From assembly GCA_020056965.1 (NCBI GenBank), contig JAGVGT010000080.1, positions 1 through 64,000 of the forward strand: a DNA stretch of 64,000 nt, given 5' to 3'. The notes below the pieces were generated by a model that was not told the origin of the DNA, made no database searches, and worked only from the letters and a program-made list of their open reading frames with translations. This DNA is from Deltaproteobacteria bacterium. Lineage in GTDB: Bacteria; Desulfobacterota; Desulfobulbia; Desulfobulbales; JAGXFP01. This document shows, piece after piece, positions 44,742 to 53,766 of this stretch. Both the position numbers and the translations under genes were made by a program. Positions within the stretch are counted from its first letter, which is position 1. Every line of letters begins with the position of its first letter.

Positions 44742-46022
44742 TCAATTATTCTTGGAAACTTTCCGGCCTTTCCCCGAGGATGGCGGGGATGGGGCGGTTT
44801 TTAGCAGCGCCCGGTTGACCCATTCCAAGGGGTCCTGCGAGTCGGCGCCGTGGCGAATTTCGAAATGCAGACCCTCGCCGAGCAGGCCGCCTTGATCACT
44901 CATGGTGCCCACGATCTCGCCGGCGGCGACCATCTCGCCTTCCTTCTTGTAAAATTCGGCGGCCCGGGAAACCAAGGAATAGTACTGCTGGCCGTGGTCG
45001 ATGATCAACAGATTGCCGTAACCGCGCAACTGGCCGACGTACACCACCTTGCCCTTATGGATGGCGCTGATTCCCGTGCCGGGCAGGGTCTTGATGTCGA
45101 TGCCGTCGGCACGGCTGGTCAAGCCGAATTTGCCCTGGTTGTTAGTCCCGAAATAGGTGGTTACGGTCCCTCGGACCGGTGGGGTCAGGCGCCCCTTCAT
45201 GGCGGCAAAGCCACCGGTGGTTACGGCCGGTTTTTTTCCGGCTGCGGCTGGCTTTTGCTTCTGGTCCTGGCTGGCGGACAGCCTCTCGCGGAGCAGGGTC
45301 ATGGTCTGGTTGAGATTGGTGGCGGCCTCCTCCATTTCGGCCAGGGCCTGTTGGTAGAGCCGCTTCTCTTTGTTGACCGAGGCCAGCAACCGCAAACGAT
45401 TGCTGCGGTTGTCGGCCAGGTGTCTGGTCTGCTGCTGGGAATCGGCGATTACGCCCTGGAGTTGCGCAGTTTGCTTGGTCAGTTCGTCGCGGAGTTTAGT
45501 CAGGTCTTTGATCTGGCGGTGAAAGGTATCGATGGTCTGTCGGTCTTGATCGAGCAGGACCCGAAATGATTCGTCAACATTGAGCAGGTCGGCCAGGTTG
45601 GCGGAGGCGAAGACGACATTCAGCATGCCGACCTCACCCATCCGGTAAAAGGCCGCCAGTCTTTTTTTGACGTGGGCCCGCGCCCCTTCGTGGGCGGTGG
45701 TGAGGGCGGTCAGTTCCTCATTGCGGCGACGGATCTCTTCCCTCTTGTCGGCCGCTTCCTTGGTGAGTTTGCTCAGCCGCCCCCGGCCGGTGCCCAAGGC
45801 CTGGTCGATTTTCTCCAGCTGCCCCATAAGATTGACCTCGCGAGCCCGGGAATCGCGGAGCAGATTGCGCTTCTCGCCCATGGCCTTCTGGACCTGCTTG
45901 ATCCGCTTCTGCTGCTCGGCCAGGTTGCTTTCCAGGGTGGTGCTCTGGCCTTTTTGGGCCATGGCGGCGCCGGGCGGCAGCAGGGTGGCGACAATGATCA
46001 GTAGCGACAAAAGCCGGAGCAT
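44742..46022 (-). CDS. envC: EnvC-like murein hydrolase activator (degenerate LytM/M23)
   Basis: EnvC is a periplasmic coiled-coil protein that, with FtsEX, activates amidases for septal cell-wall splitting. The 426-residue precursor has a signal peptide, a long coiled coil (about 25-260) and a C-terminal LytM domain (about 300-410). Zinc ligands are lost: the HxxxD region reads SRADGIDI and the usual HxH reads GLHFE, while a Tyr replaces another His. That marks an activator and not an enzyme. It is 8 bp after ftsX. Confidence 0.9.
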   Translation of the reverse strand: MLRLLSLLIIVATLLPPGAAMAQKGQSTTLESNLAEQQKRIKQVQKAMGEKRNLLRDSRAREVNLMGQLEKIDQALGTGRGRLSKLTKEAADKREEIRRRNEELTALTTAHEGARAHVKKRLAAFYRMGEVGMLNVVFASANLADLLNVDESFRVLLDQDRQTIDTFHRQIKDLTKLRDELTKQTAQLQGVIADSQQQTRHLADNRSNRLRLLASVNKEKRLYQQALAEMEEAATNLNQTMTLLRERLSASQDQKQKPAAAGKKPAVTTGGFAAMKGRLTPPVRGTVTTYFGTNNQGKFGLTSRADGIDIKTLPGTGISAIHKGKVVYVGQLRGYGNLLIIDHGQQYYSLVSRAAEFYKKEGEMVAAGEIVGTMSDQGGLLGEGLHFEIRHGADSQDPLEWVNRALLKTAPSPPSSGKGRKVSKNN

Positions 46023-46030
46023 GGGCAGGC

Positions 46031-46921
46031 TCAGATGCGCATGTGTTTGCGGATGGAGAGCAGGCTGCCCCAGGCACAGAGCAGGGTGGTCCCGCCGATG
46101 ATCATGGCGGTGACTGAAAACGGCAGAAAGGTGTATTCGAGCTGGTTGAGGAAGGTGGAGCCGCCCAGGTGGGTCCTGGTCCAGATGAAGATGGCATAGA
46201 GCAGCGTCAATCCCAGGCTGGAACCGAGGACGCCCTGGAGGATACCCTCAAAAAACAATGGGGCCTGGATGTAACGGTTGCTGGCTCCGACCAGGCGCAA
46301 AATCTCCAGCTCACTTTCCTTGGCGACTACGGTCAGCCGGATGGTACAGGAGACCATGAAGCCGGTGGCCAGAACCAGCAGGGCGCCGCTTAAGACGACG
46401 ATGACCCGCAACAGTTCGGTAAAATAGCCGAACCGCTCCAGCCATTCCTGGCCGTACTGGACCTTCTGGGCACCGGGCAGGGTGGCCAGGAAGTCGGAAA
46501 ATTCCTTCAGTCTGGTAAAGTTGCGAAAACTTTTCTCGGGATAAACCTCGATGGAGGGCGGCAGGAATTCGGGACCCAGGTCGGTCAAAAGATCCTTCTC
46601 CTTTTCGAGCTGTTTCTGGAGACGGATGAAGGCCTCGGCCCGGGAGACAAAGAGTATCTTGTCGGCTTTGGCGTAGGTGCTGATCTTGCTGCTGATCAAT
46701 GGTTGCAGAGCCGGTTCCACTTCGTTGTCCAGATAGACCACCAGGCGCAGTTCGTCGCCCAGGCGCGCCCCGATGTTGACGACGTTGAGATAGATCAGCA
46801 GAAAGAAGGAGAAGATCAGCACCGACAGGGTGACGGTAAGCAGGCTCATCAGCTGGGTCGGCCAGTTCTGCCGGAAATTGTGACCGACCTGTTTAAGATG
46901 AAAGTAGGATTTAAGTCCCAT
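46031..46921 (-). CDS. ftsX: Cell division ABC transporter permease FtsX
   Basis: FtsX is the membrane partner of FtsE. It signals through the inner membrane to EnvC-type activators at the septum. The 296-residue protein has one N-terminal helix (about 22-46), an extracytoplasmic domain (about 50-170), and three C-terminal helices with SELEILRLVGASNRYIQ, the FtsX coupling motif. It lies between ftsE and envC. Length and topology match the family. Confidence 0.94.
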   Translation of the reverse strand: MGLKSYFHLKQVGHNFRQNWPTQLMSLLTVTLSVLIFSFFLLIYLNVVNIGARLGDELRLVVYLDNEVEPALQPLISSKISTYAKADKILFVSRAEAFIRLQKQLEKEKDLLTDLGPEFLPPSIEVYPEKSFRNFTRLKEFSDFLATLPGAQKVQYGQEWLERFGYFTELLRVIVVLSGALLVLATGFMVSCTIRLTVVAKESELEILRLVGASNRYIQAPLFFEGILQGVLGSSLGLTLLYAIFIWTRTHLGGSTFLNQLEYTFLPFSVTAMIIGGTTLLCAWGSLLSIRKHMRI

Positions 46922-46980
46922 GCGCTATCTCCCTGTCCGGCCGGCCCGCAGGGTGGGCGGCGAGAGTCGGTGTTGATGAT

Positions 46981-47700
46981 TCACTGGTTGATTAGCGGCA
47001 GTTGCCGGGGCGAGGAGTGATTGGTAAAGAGGCCGTGTTCCAGCTGCACTCTGCGATAATCGCTGTTCCGGTAGAGGGATTCGTCATGGCTGGCGATAAT
47101 CAGGGTGGTCCCCTCCCGGTTGAGCTGCTCAAAGAGGTCCATGACCAGATTGGCGCTATCCTGATCAAGGTTGCCGGTCGGTTCGTCGGCCAGGAGCAGG
47201 GCCGGGGAGTTGGCGGCGGCCCGGGCGATGGCCACCCGCTGTTGCTCGCCGCGGGAGAGTTTGCCGGTCTGGATCTCGCGTTTGTGGGTCATCTTCAGAA
47301 TGGCCAGCAACTCATCGACGCGGCTGTTGATCTCCCGCTGGTCCCGATAGGCTACCTCCATGGGCATGGCGATGTTCTGGGCGGCGTTTAGTTTGGGGAG
47401 GAGCTTGAAGTCCTGGTAAACCACGCCGATCTCCTGGCGCAGTTGCTGAATCTCGGCCGACCCGGTCTTGGCCAGATCCCGGCCGCCGACCTCGATCACC
47501 CCCTTGGTGGGTTGTTCGATGGCACAGATCAGCTTGAGCAGGGTGGTTTTGCCGGCCCCGCTCATCCCGGTGAGAAAGAGCAGTTCGCCCTTGGCCACGG
47601 CCAGGGAGATGTTCTGGACGGCCACGATGTCCGGCGGATACACCTTGGTGGCCTTGACGATATCAACCAGGGGGCGGTCGTCGGGAAATAATTTCAGCAT
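46981..47700 (-). CDS. ftsE: Cell division ATP-binding protein FtsE
   Basis: FtsE is the ATPase of the FtsEX complex that drives septal amidase activation. The 239-residue protein has Walker [10 protein letters not shown], signature [14 protein letters not shown], Walker [12 protein letters not shown] and the switch His in IASHDESL. It starts the ftsE-ftsX-envC-ctpA run, with a 59-bp gap to ftsX. An AGG near the ATG serves as ribosome site. Confidence 0.95.
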   Translation of the reverse strand: MLKLFPDDRPLVDIVKATKVYPPDIVAVQNISLAVAKGELLFLTGMSGAGKTTLLKLICAIEQPTKGVIEVGGRDLAKTGSAEIQQLRQEIGVVYQDFKLLPKLNAAQNIAMPMEVAYRDQREINSRVDELLAILKMTHKREIQTGKLSRGEQQRVAIARAAANSPALLLADEPTGNLDQDSANLVMDLFEQLNREGTTLIIASHDESLYRNSDYRRVQLEHGLFTNHSSPRQLPLINQ

Positions 47701-47860
47701 CGCCTCGTCCTTGCTGCGAGCTCCCGGCCTGGAGCCAGCGTTGAGAAAATTTCAATCATCTTAAGCCGTTGACTATAACAGCCCTGGGAAAAATGTAAAT
47801 GATTTGCAGGCTGAAGGCCGAAGGATACGGAGCGCTTTTCGCCTGCAACCCCTTGATGGT

Positions 47861-47977
47861 TTTGCAAAAAGCCGTCATCCGGCGAATGTCGGGGCCAAGA
47901 TTCCGTCAACTCATTGAAATTCTGGATTCCGGCCTTCGCCGGAATGACGGGAAATCGGCCTCTGGGCTTTTTTCGAG
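47861..47977. repeat. Miniature element with TTGCAAAAAGCC end, family B
   Basis: TTTGCAAAAAGCC at 47861 and GGGCTTTTTTCGA ending near 47975 act as imperfect inverted ends. The interior GGATTCCGGCC to GCCGGAATGACGG matches the elements at 10373 and 26642. The surrounding gap 47701-48033 also holds inverted CTGAAGGC-type words (about 47807-47825 and 48013-48031) but no gene. Confidence 0.55.
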
Positions 47978-48033
47978 GTCATAATGTTTAATCGCAGTAA
48001 GTTCCTTTTGACCTTCAGCCTTCAGCCTCCGGT

Positions 48034-48795
48034 CTAAACCCCGATGAACGAATCGAAGATGGCAAAGGCCCGGGCCACCACCGGGGTTTCGGCCGGCAGG
48101 TCCAGGTAGGAGCGGCCGGAGAGTTCCTGGCTGACCAGCTCGGGGCTGGCCGGTAGCAGGCCGCCCAGAGGCAGATCGCTGCCGCTGACCGCCTCGGCGA
48201 TCTTGGCCAGCAGTTCCGGCGGGGTCGGTTCCGGCACCCGGTTGACGATCAGGCAGCGCTGCTTGATGGTGATGCCCAGCGGGCCGGTCAGTTCGGCGAT
48301 GCGCCGGGCGGTAAGAATGCCCCGGGCCGAGGGGTCGGAGATCACCAGCAGGTGGTCGATGGTCCGCAGGTTCATCCGGCTTAGGTGCTCCATGCCGGCC
48401 TCGTTGTCGACCAGGATATATTTGTAATTGCCGGCCAGATGGTCCATGGTCATGGCCAGGTGCTGGTTGGCGGCGCAATAGCAGCCGGGGCCGTCCGGTT
48501 GGCCCATGGCCAGGAGGTCAAAGCCGCGCTCCTCGACCAGGGCCTGGTGGACCTTCATCTCCATATACTGGTCGCGGGTGATGTTGGGGGGCAAGTCGCT
48601 CTTGAGCTCCTTGCGAATCTGGCCGATGGTGATCTCGATCTTCAGCCCCAGCAGCTCGTTGAGGTTGGCGTTGGCGTCGGCGTCCACTGCCAGCACCGGG
48701 GTGAGCCCGCGTTCCCGCAGGTATTTGATCAGCAGGGCCGAGATGGTGGTCTTGCCGGTCCCGCCTTTGCCAGCCAGGGCAATTACTTTGGTCAT
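48034..48795 (-). CDS. cooC: CooC-type nickel-insertion ATPase
   Basis: CooC-family ATPases deliver nickel to carbon monoxide dehydrogenase. The 253-residue protein has a deviant Walker A GKGGTGKTT, VDADANANLNELLG and GQPDGPGCYCAANQ, whose CxC pair binds metal at the dimer interface, and the NEAGMEHLSRM switch region. No carbon monoxide dehydrogenase gene is in this window, so it must act on one elsewhere or serve another enzyme. It is separated from ftsE by 333 bp. Confidence 0.88.
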   Translation of the reverse strand: MTKVIALAGKGGTGKTTISALLIKYLRERGLTPVLAVDADANANLNELLGLKIEITIGQIRKELKSDLPPNITRDQYMEMKVHQALVEERGFDLLAMGQPDGPGCYCAANQHLAMTMDHLAGNYKYILVDNEAGMEHLSRMNLRTIDHLLVISDPSARGILTARRIAELTGPLGITIKQRCLIVNRVPEPTPPELLAKIAEAVSGSDLPLGGLLPASPELVSQELSGRSYLDLPAETPVVARAFAIFDSFIGV

Positions 48796-49097
48796 GGGGG
48801 TCTCCTAAGGTTTTAGCCGTGGAAATATCCGACTCGGGAATTCACGGAATTAAGCAAGGGTGATTGCGGTTCAGATTATAGGTGCTCAGGCGGGGATGTC
48901 AATGGCCGTCAGGCTATAAAAAGCGGTGATATTCCGCAACTTTACTCTTGCAACTTGGGGGGCAGCTGGTATTTTACCGTGACGTTTCCGGCCGGGATGA
49001 TCTTTACGGCCCCACATGGCGCGGTTGCTTGCGGCGTAAGGCTGCGGCCCCATCTGCTTAACTTCGTGATCGCCAAGCACTGAACAGGAGATTTTCC
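48796..49097. other. Divergent gap between cooC and ileS
   Basis: Both genes are transcribed outward from this 302-bp stretch, so it must hold two promoters. I see no T-box, no convincing -35/-10 pair and no repeat. The AGGAG at the ileS start is present. Confidence 0.6.
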
Positions 49098-51887
49098 ATG
49101 GATTATCGGGCGACGCTCAATTTGCCCCAGACCGATTTCAGCATGAAGGCCAATCTGGCCCAGCGCGAACCGGAGTTTTTAAAGCAATGGCAGGACAGCA
49201 AGCTCTACGAGCGCTTGCAGGCCGCCGGGGCCGACCGGCCCGTCTATCTGCTCCACGATGGTCCGCCTTACGCCAACGGCCATCTGCATATGGGTCACGC
49301 CCTCAACAAGATCTTGAAAGACATCATCTTGCGGGCCAAGCGGATGGACGGCTTCCGCTGCGCCTTCGTGCCCGGCTGGGACTGTCACGGCCTGCCCATC
49401 GAACTAAATGTCGATAAGGAACTGGGCTCCAAAAAGAAAGAAATTACCAAACTCGCCTTCCGGGAGGCCTGCCGGAATTACGCCACCAAATGGATCGATG
49501 TCCAGCGCGACGAGTTTAAAAGATTAGGGGTCCTGGCTGACTGGGACAATCCTTACCTGACCATCCACCGTTCCTACGAGGCGGCCACGGCCCGGGAGTT
49601 CAACACCTTTCTGCTCTCCGGGGCGGTGACCCGCAGCAAGAAGCCGGTCCACTGGTGCCCATCCTGTCAGACCGCCCTGGCCGAGGCCGAGGTGGAGTAC
49701 GAAAACCACACCTCCGAGTCGATCTACGTGAAATTTCCGCTGGTCGGCGATCTGGGCGAAGTGGCCCCGGCCCTGGCCGGCCGACCGGTGTCGGTGGTGA
49801 TCTGGACCACCACCCCCTGGACCCTGCCGGCCAACCTGGCGGTGGCCCTCCATCCCGATTTTACTTACGCGGCGGTGGAGACCGGCGGCGAGGTGTGGAT
49901 CCTGGCCGAGGGGCTGGTCGAACGCGCCTTCGCGGAGTTCGGCCTCGCTGATTACAAAATTGTCGCCACCTTTGCCTCCCGGGGGCTGGAAGGGCGCAAG
50001 TGCCGCCATCCCTTCCTGGAGCGCGATTCGCTGCTGGTCCTGGCCGACTACGTGACCCTGGAGAGTGGCACCGGCTGCGTCCATACCGCACCCGGTCATG
50101 GTCGGGAGGATTACCTGACCGGTCTGCGCTACAACCTGGAGATCCTCTCGCCGGTCGATGCTGGCGGGGTTTTCACCGCCGAAGCCGGTCCCTACGCCGG
50201 GCTGTTCATCCGCAAGGCCAATCCGGTGATCGTTGAGGATCTGAGGAGCAGCGGCCATCTGGTCCACTACAGCCCGCTCGCCCACAGCTATCCCCACTGC
50301 TGGCGCTGCAAGAAGCCGGTGATCTTCCGGGCCACCGAGCAGTGGTTTATCGGGATGGACGAAAATGGTCTGCGTGAGAAGGCCCTGGCCGCCATCCGCC
50401 AGGTCAAGTGGGTGCCGCACTGGGGCATGGAAAGGATCTACGGCATGGTCGAGACCCGGCCCGACTGGTGTCTCTCCCGGCAGCGCGCCTGGGGGGTACC
50501 GATCACCGCCATCCTCTGCAAGGGTTGCGGGCAGGTCCAAAACGATGCGGCGGTCAACGAGCGCATCGATCAGCTGTTCCGTCTGGAGGGGGCCGATGCC
50601 TGGTTTGCCCATCCGCTGGCGGATTTCCTCGGCGCCGGGGCGGTCTGCGCTAATTGTGGCGGTAAGGAATTCTCCCAGGAAAATGACATCCTCGACGTCT
50701 GGTTCGACTCCGGCACCAGCCATGCCGCTGTCCTCGAGGAGCGGCCCGAACTGGTTTCCCCCGCCGACCTCTATCTGGAGGGCAGCGATCAGCATCGCGG
50801 CTGGTTCCAGAGCTCCCTGCTGGCCTCGGTGGGTACCCGCGGGCGCGCCCCTTATCGCACGGTTTTAACCCACGGCTTCGTGGTCGATGAGCAGGGCCGC
50901 AAGATGTCCAAGTCGGTCGGCAACGTCATCGCCCCCGAGCAGATCATCAAGCAGTACGGGGCGGAGATTCTCCGCCTCTGGGTGGCCTCCGAGGACTACC
51001 GCGACGACATCAAGATCTCCAACAACATCATCAAGCAACTCTCCGAGGCCTACCGGAAGATTCGCAACACGGTCCGCTATCTGCTCAGCAACCTCGGTGA
51101 TTTCGATCCGGCCGTCGATCGGGTGCCCTATGCGCAGCTGAGCGAACTGGACCGCTGGGCCCTTTCCCAGCTGGAGCAGCTCAAGCGGAAAGTGACCAAG
51201 TCCTACGAGACCTTCGAATTCCACGCGGCCTTCCACAGCCTGCTCTATTTCTGCACGGTGACCTTGAGTGCCCTCTACCTCGATATCATCAAGGACCGGC
51301 TCTACGCCTCGGCACCCGCCTCGCTGGAACGGCGCTCGGCCCAGACCGTACTTTACGAGCTGGCCGACAGCCTGCTGCGTTTGATGGGACCGGTGCTCGC
51401 CTTTACCGCCGCCGAGGCTTGGTCTTATTTGCCGCCTCTGGTCGGGCGGGAAGAGGATGTTGCCCTGGCCCTCTATCCGCCACCCCGGCCGGAGTGGGAG
51501 CAGGAAGAGCTGGACCGCAATTGGGAGCAACTGCTCAAGGTGCGCTCCGAGATCACCAAGGTGCTTGAGAAGGCCCGCCAGGACAAGATCATCGGCCATC
51601 CGCTCGAGGCCGAGGTGGTCTTTTCGGTCACCGGCGAGCTTAAGGATTTTCTAGCTGTCAACCTGGCTCAGCTTAAGACGGCGGCCATTGTCTCCGATCT
51701 GCATCTGGTTGAGACCCCGCCGGTTGGCGGGGTGGTCGGCGAGGAAATCCCCGAACTCACCGTGCTGGTCCGCCCGGCCCCCGGCCAAAAATGTGAACGG
51801 TGCTGGACCCGGGCGCTTTCGGTGGGCGAAAGCGCGGCCCATCCCCAACTCTGCGACCGCTGTCTCGGTGTGGTGGAGGGTCTATGA
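49098..51887 (+). CDS. ileS: Isoleucyl-tRNA synthetase
   Basis: IleS charges tRNA-Ile with isoleucine. The 929-residue protein has the class I PYANGHLHMGH (HIGH) motif, the CP1 editing region (GTGCVHTAPGHGREDY), the KMSKS loop GRKMSKSVGN and a C-terminal zinc finger CERCW to CDRC. Length and domain order are standard for a bacterial IleS. The AGGAG before the ATG is good. It overlaps lspA by four bases (ATGA), so both are translated together. Confidence 0.97.
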   Translation: MDYRATLNLPQTDFSMKANLAQREPEFLKQWQDSKLYERLQAAGADRPVYLLHDGPPYANGHLHMGHALNKILKDIILRAKRMDGFRCAFVPGWDCHGLPIELNVDKELGSKKKEITKLAFREACRNYATKWIDVQRDEFKRLGVLADWDNPYLTIHRSYEAATAREFNTFLLSGAVTRSKKPVHWCPSCQTALAEAEVEYENHTSESIYVKFPLVGDLGEVAPALAGRPVSVVIWTTTPWTLPANLAVALHPDFTYAAVETGGEVWILAEGLVERAFAEFGLADYKIVATFASRGLEGRKCRHPFLERDSLLVLADYVTLESGTGCVHTAPGHGREDYLTGLRYNLEILSPVDAGGVFTAEAGPYAGLFIRKANPVIVEDLRSSGHLVHYSPLAHSYPHCWRCKKPVIFRATEQWFIGMDENGLREKALAAIRQVKWVPHWGMERIYGMVETRPDWCLSRQRAWGVPITAILCKGCGQVQNDAAVNERIDQLFRLEGADAWFAHPLADFLGAGAVCANCGGKEFSQENDILDVWFDSGTSHAAVLEERPELVSPADLYLEGSDQHRGWFQSSLLASVGTRGRAPYRTVLTHGFVVDEQGRKMSKSVGNVIAPEQIIKQYGAEILRLWVASEDYRDDIKISNNIIKQLSEAYRKIRNTVRYLLSNLGDFDPAVDRVPYAQLSELDRWALSQLEQLKRKVTKSYETFEFHAAFHSLLYFCTVTLSALYLDIIKDRLYASAPASLERRSAQTVLYELADSLLRLMGPVLAFTAAEAWSYLPPLVGREEDVALALYPPPRPEWEQEELDRNWEQLLKVRSEITKVLEKARQDKIIGHPLEAEVVFSVTGELKDFLAVNLAQLKTAAIVSDLHLVETPPVGGVVGEEIPELTVLVRPAPGQKCERCWTRALSVGESAAHPQLCDRCLGVVEGL

Positions 51888-52375
51888 AGGGCGCATCCCT
51901 AAAAGCCCCGCTGGCCTGGGCCGCCCTGGTGGTGGTGCTCGACCAGATCAGCAAGGTCTGGGTGGCCGCCTCTTTTCAGTTCCAGGAGTCGCAGCCGGTC
52001 ATCCCGGGGTTGTTCAACCTCACCTTTATCACCAATACCGGGGCCGCCTTCGGCATCCTGGCTGGGGCGCAGAGTCTGGGGCGGCAGGTGTTTTTTGTCG
52101 GCGTCGCCCTGGTCGCCCTGGTCGTGCTTTACCTGGCCTACCGCGAGTACCGGGAGCAGGGGCAGGTTTACATGGCCGCCATCGGTCTGGTGGCCGGCGG
52201 GGCGCTGGGCAATCTGGTGGACCGGCTGCGTCTGGGCCATGTTATCGATTTTCTCGATTTTTATCTTCGCCAGCACCACTGGCCGGCCTTCAACATCGCC
52301 GACTCCGCCATCACCATCGGGGTTGGTCTCTTTCTGTTGGCCGGCTTTCGCGAACCAGGCCGAACCAAGCCCTGA
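51884..52375 (+). CDS. lspA: Lipoprotein signal peptidase II
   Basis: LspA removes the signal peptide from prolipoproteins in the inner membrane. The 163-residue protein has four helices and the catalytic aspartates in GNLVDRLRLGHVIDFLDFY and FNIADSAIT. The ATG at 51884 overlaps the ileS stop. ileS-lspA is a widespread pair. Confidence 0.95.
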   Translation: MKGASLKAPLAWAALVVVLDQISKVWVAASFQFQESQPVIPGLFNLTFITNTGAAFGILAGAQSLGRQVFFVGVALVALVVLYLAYREYREQGQVYMAAIGLVAGGALGNLVDRLRLGHVIDFLDFYLRQHHWPAFNIADSAITIGVGLFLLAGFREPGRTKP

Positions 52376-52398
52376 GGCGTCGGAACAGCTAAAAAACC

Positions 52399-52477
52399 TA
52401 ACGCCAAGTCGCAAAGACGCAAAGATAACGCATTTAAACAAATAGATTAAACATGGCGGCTTTGCGCCGTAGCGTTA
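52399..52477. repeat. Inverted TAACGCC...GCAAAG repeat between lspA and fabD
   Basis: Arms at 52399-52416 and 52460-52477 pair at 14 of 18 positions. This is a known type of short intergenic repeat (AACGC...CGCAAAG) and probably ends the lspA transcript. Confidence 0.55.
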
Positions 52478-52531
52478 AAAGACCCTTGGTGGGGTTTTAC
52501 CACACAAAAAAAATGAGCATTGGAGCTGACT

Positions 52532-53476
52532 ATGGCTGAGCGCCCCAAAATCGCCTTTCTCTTTCCCGGACAGGGTTCGCAATATGTCGGCATGGGTAAG
52601 GAGTTTCTCGAAAGTGATCCCGAGGCCCGCGAATTACTCGAGCAGGCTGAGTCTTTAAGCGGTTACCCCTTGCAGCGTCTCTGCCTGGAGGGGCCCATGG
52701 AGGAATTGACCCGCACTGCGCACCTGCAGCCGGCGGTGACGGTCTTAAATCTCATGACCCTTCAGGCCCTGCAACGGGCCGGGGTGGAAGCGGACCTGGT
52801 GGCCGGTCACAGTCTGGGTGAGTATTCCGCCCTCTGTGCCGCCGGGGTGGTTAGCTTTGCCGATGGCTTGCGCCTTACCGCCGAGCGAGGGCGGCTGATG
52901 GAGCGGGAGGCCGAGGCCCATCCCGGCGTGATGGCGGCCATTCTCGGTTTGGATATTGCCCGGGTCTCGGCAATAGTCGCAAACGTGCGCGACCGGGGCA
53001 TCATCACCGTTGCCAACCATAACTCGGCCCAACAAATCGTTGTTTCCGGTGAGCCAGTGCCTCTGGCGGCGGCCGCCGAACTGGCGGCCGCCCAAGGCGG
53101 CAAGGCCATCACCCTGAAGGTCAGCGGGGCCTGGCACAGCGAGTTGGTGGCCGGTGCGGTCCCCGATTTTTCGGCCTTCATGGCCAAAGTGGATTTCAAG
53201 GCCCCAGTGCGGCCGCTGCTTTTTAACGTTACCGCCGCCGAGGAGCACGATCCGGCCGCGATCCGGGCGATCATGTCCAGGCAGATCGCCTCTTCGGTTC
53301 GGTGGTTCGAGATCATCAACGATTGCCTGGCCCGGGGGATCGAGACCTTCGTCGAGGTCGGGCCTAAGACCGTGCTCTCCGGCCTGCTCAAAAAGATCGT
53401 CCCGGCTGGCCGCGATTATCGGGCCTTCCAGGTCGATACCCCGACGGCGGTGGCGAAGCTGGCTGGCGAATTGTAA
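52532..53476 (+). CDS. fabD: Malonyl-CoA-acyl carrier protein transacylase FabD
   Basis: FabD loads malonyl groups onto acyl carrier protein for fatty acid synthesis. The 314-residue protein has LFPGQGSQYVGMG (oxyanion region), the catalytic serine in GHSLGEYSA and the SGAWHSEL His segment. The ATG at 52532 has GGAG eight bases upstream; a TTG four codons earlier is unlikely. No other fab gene adjoins. A strong inverted repeat (53475-53538) follows. Confidence 0.95.
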   Translation: MAERPKIAFLFPGQGSQYVGMGKEFLESDPEARELLEQAESLSGYPLQRLCLEGPMEELTRTAHLQPAVTVLNLMTLQALQRAGVEADLVAGHSLGEYSALCAAGVVSFADGLRLTAERGRLMEREAEAHPGVMAAILGLDIARVSAIVANVRDRGIITVANHNSAQQIVVSGEPVPLAAAAELAAAQGGKAITLKVSGAWHSELVAGAVPDFSAFMAKVDFKAPVRPLLFNVTAAEEHDPAAIRAIMSRQIASSVRWFEIINDCLARGIETFVEVGPKTVLSGLLKKIVPAGRDYRAFQVDTPTAVAKLAGEL

Positions 53477-53538
53477 GACTGAAGACCGAAGGGCAAGACA
53501 CGGCATCAATAATCTTTGTTCCTTCGGCCTTCAGTCTT
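53475..53538. repeat. Inverted repeat at the end of fabD
   Basis: AAGACTGAAGACCGAAGG (53475-53492) and CCTTCGGCCTTCAGTCTT (53521-53538) pair at 17 of 18 positions. It acts as a likely transcript end and belongs to the CTGAAGGC word family seen near 47.8-48.0 kb. Confidence 0.6.
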
Positions 53539-53766
53539 CGACCTTCAACCTCTTCTTGCCGCTTGACATCCTGGCCTGATCCGGGTATTTTCGCGAGTTT
53601 CCTTGAACTGTAGTGAGTTCGGTTAAGCAGTGGATCGGCATAAATAATCGAGAGGCCATCATGTTAGTCGTCCTCGCCAGAGACGCGAGAACGACGGACA
53701 GTGCCAGTCAACAAGTCGATTTAGCGTTGGCCGAGTTGGCCAACTTAGCCTTATTGCGAGTTTGTC

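Noticed and set aside
44742-46022. Active M23 peptidase
   Set aside because: The zinc-binding histidines are replaced, which fits an EnvC-type activator.
48796-49097. T-box riboswitch upstream of ileS
   Set aside because: I could not find the conserved T-box sequence or an antiterminator with T-run; T-box control is also mainly a Gram-positive feature.
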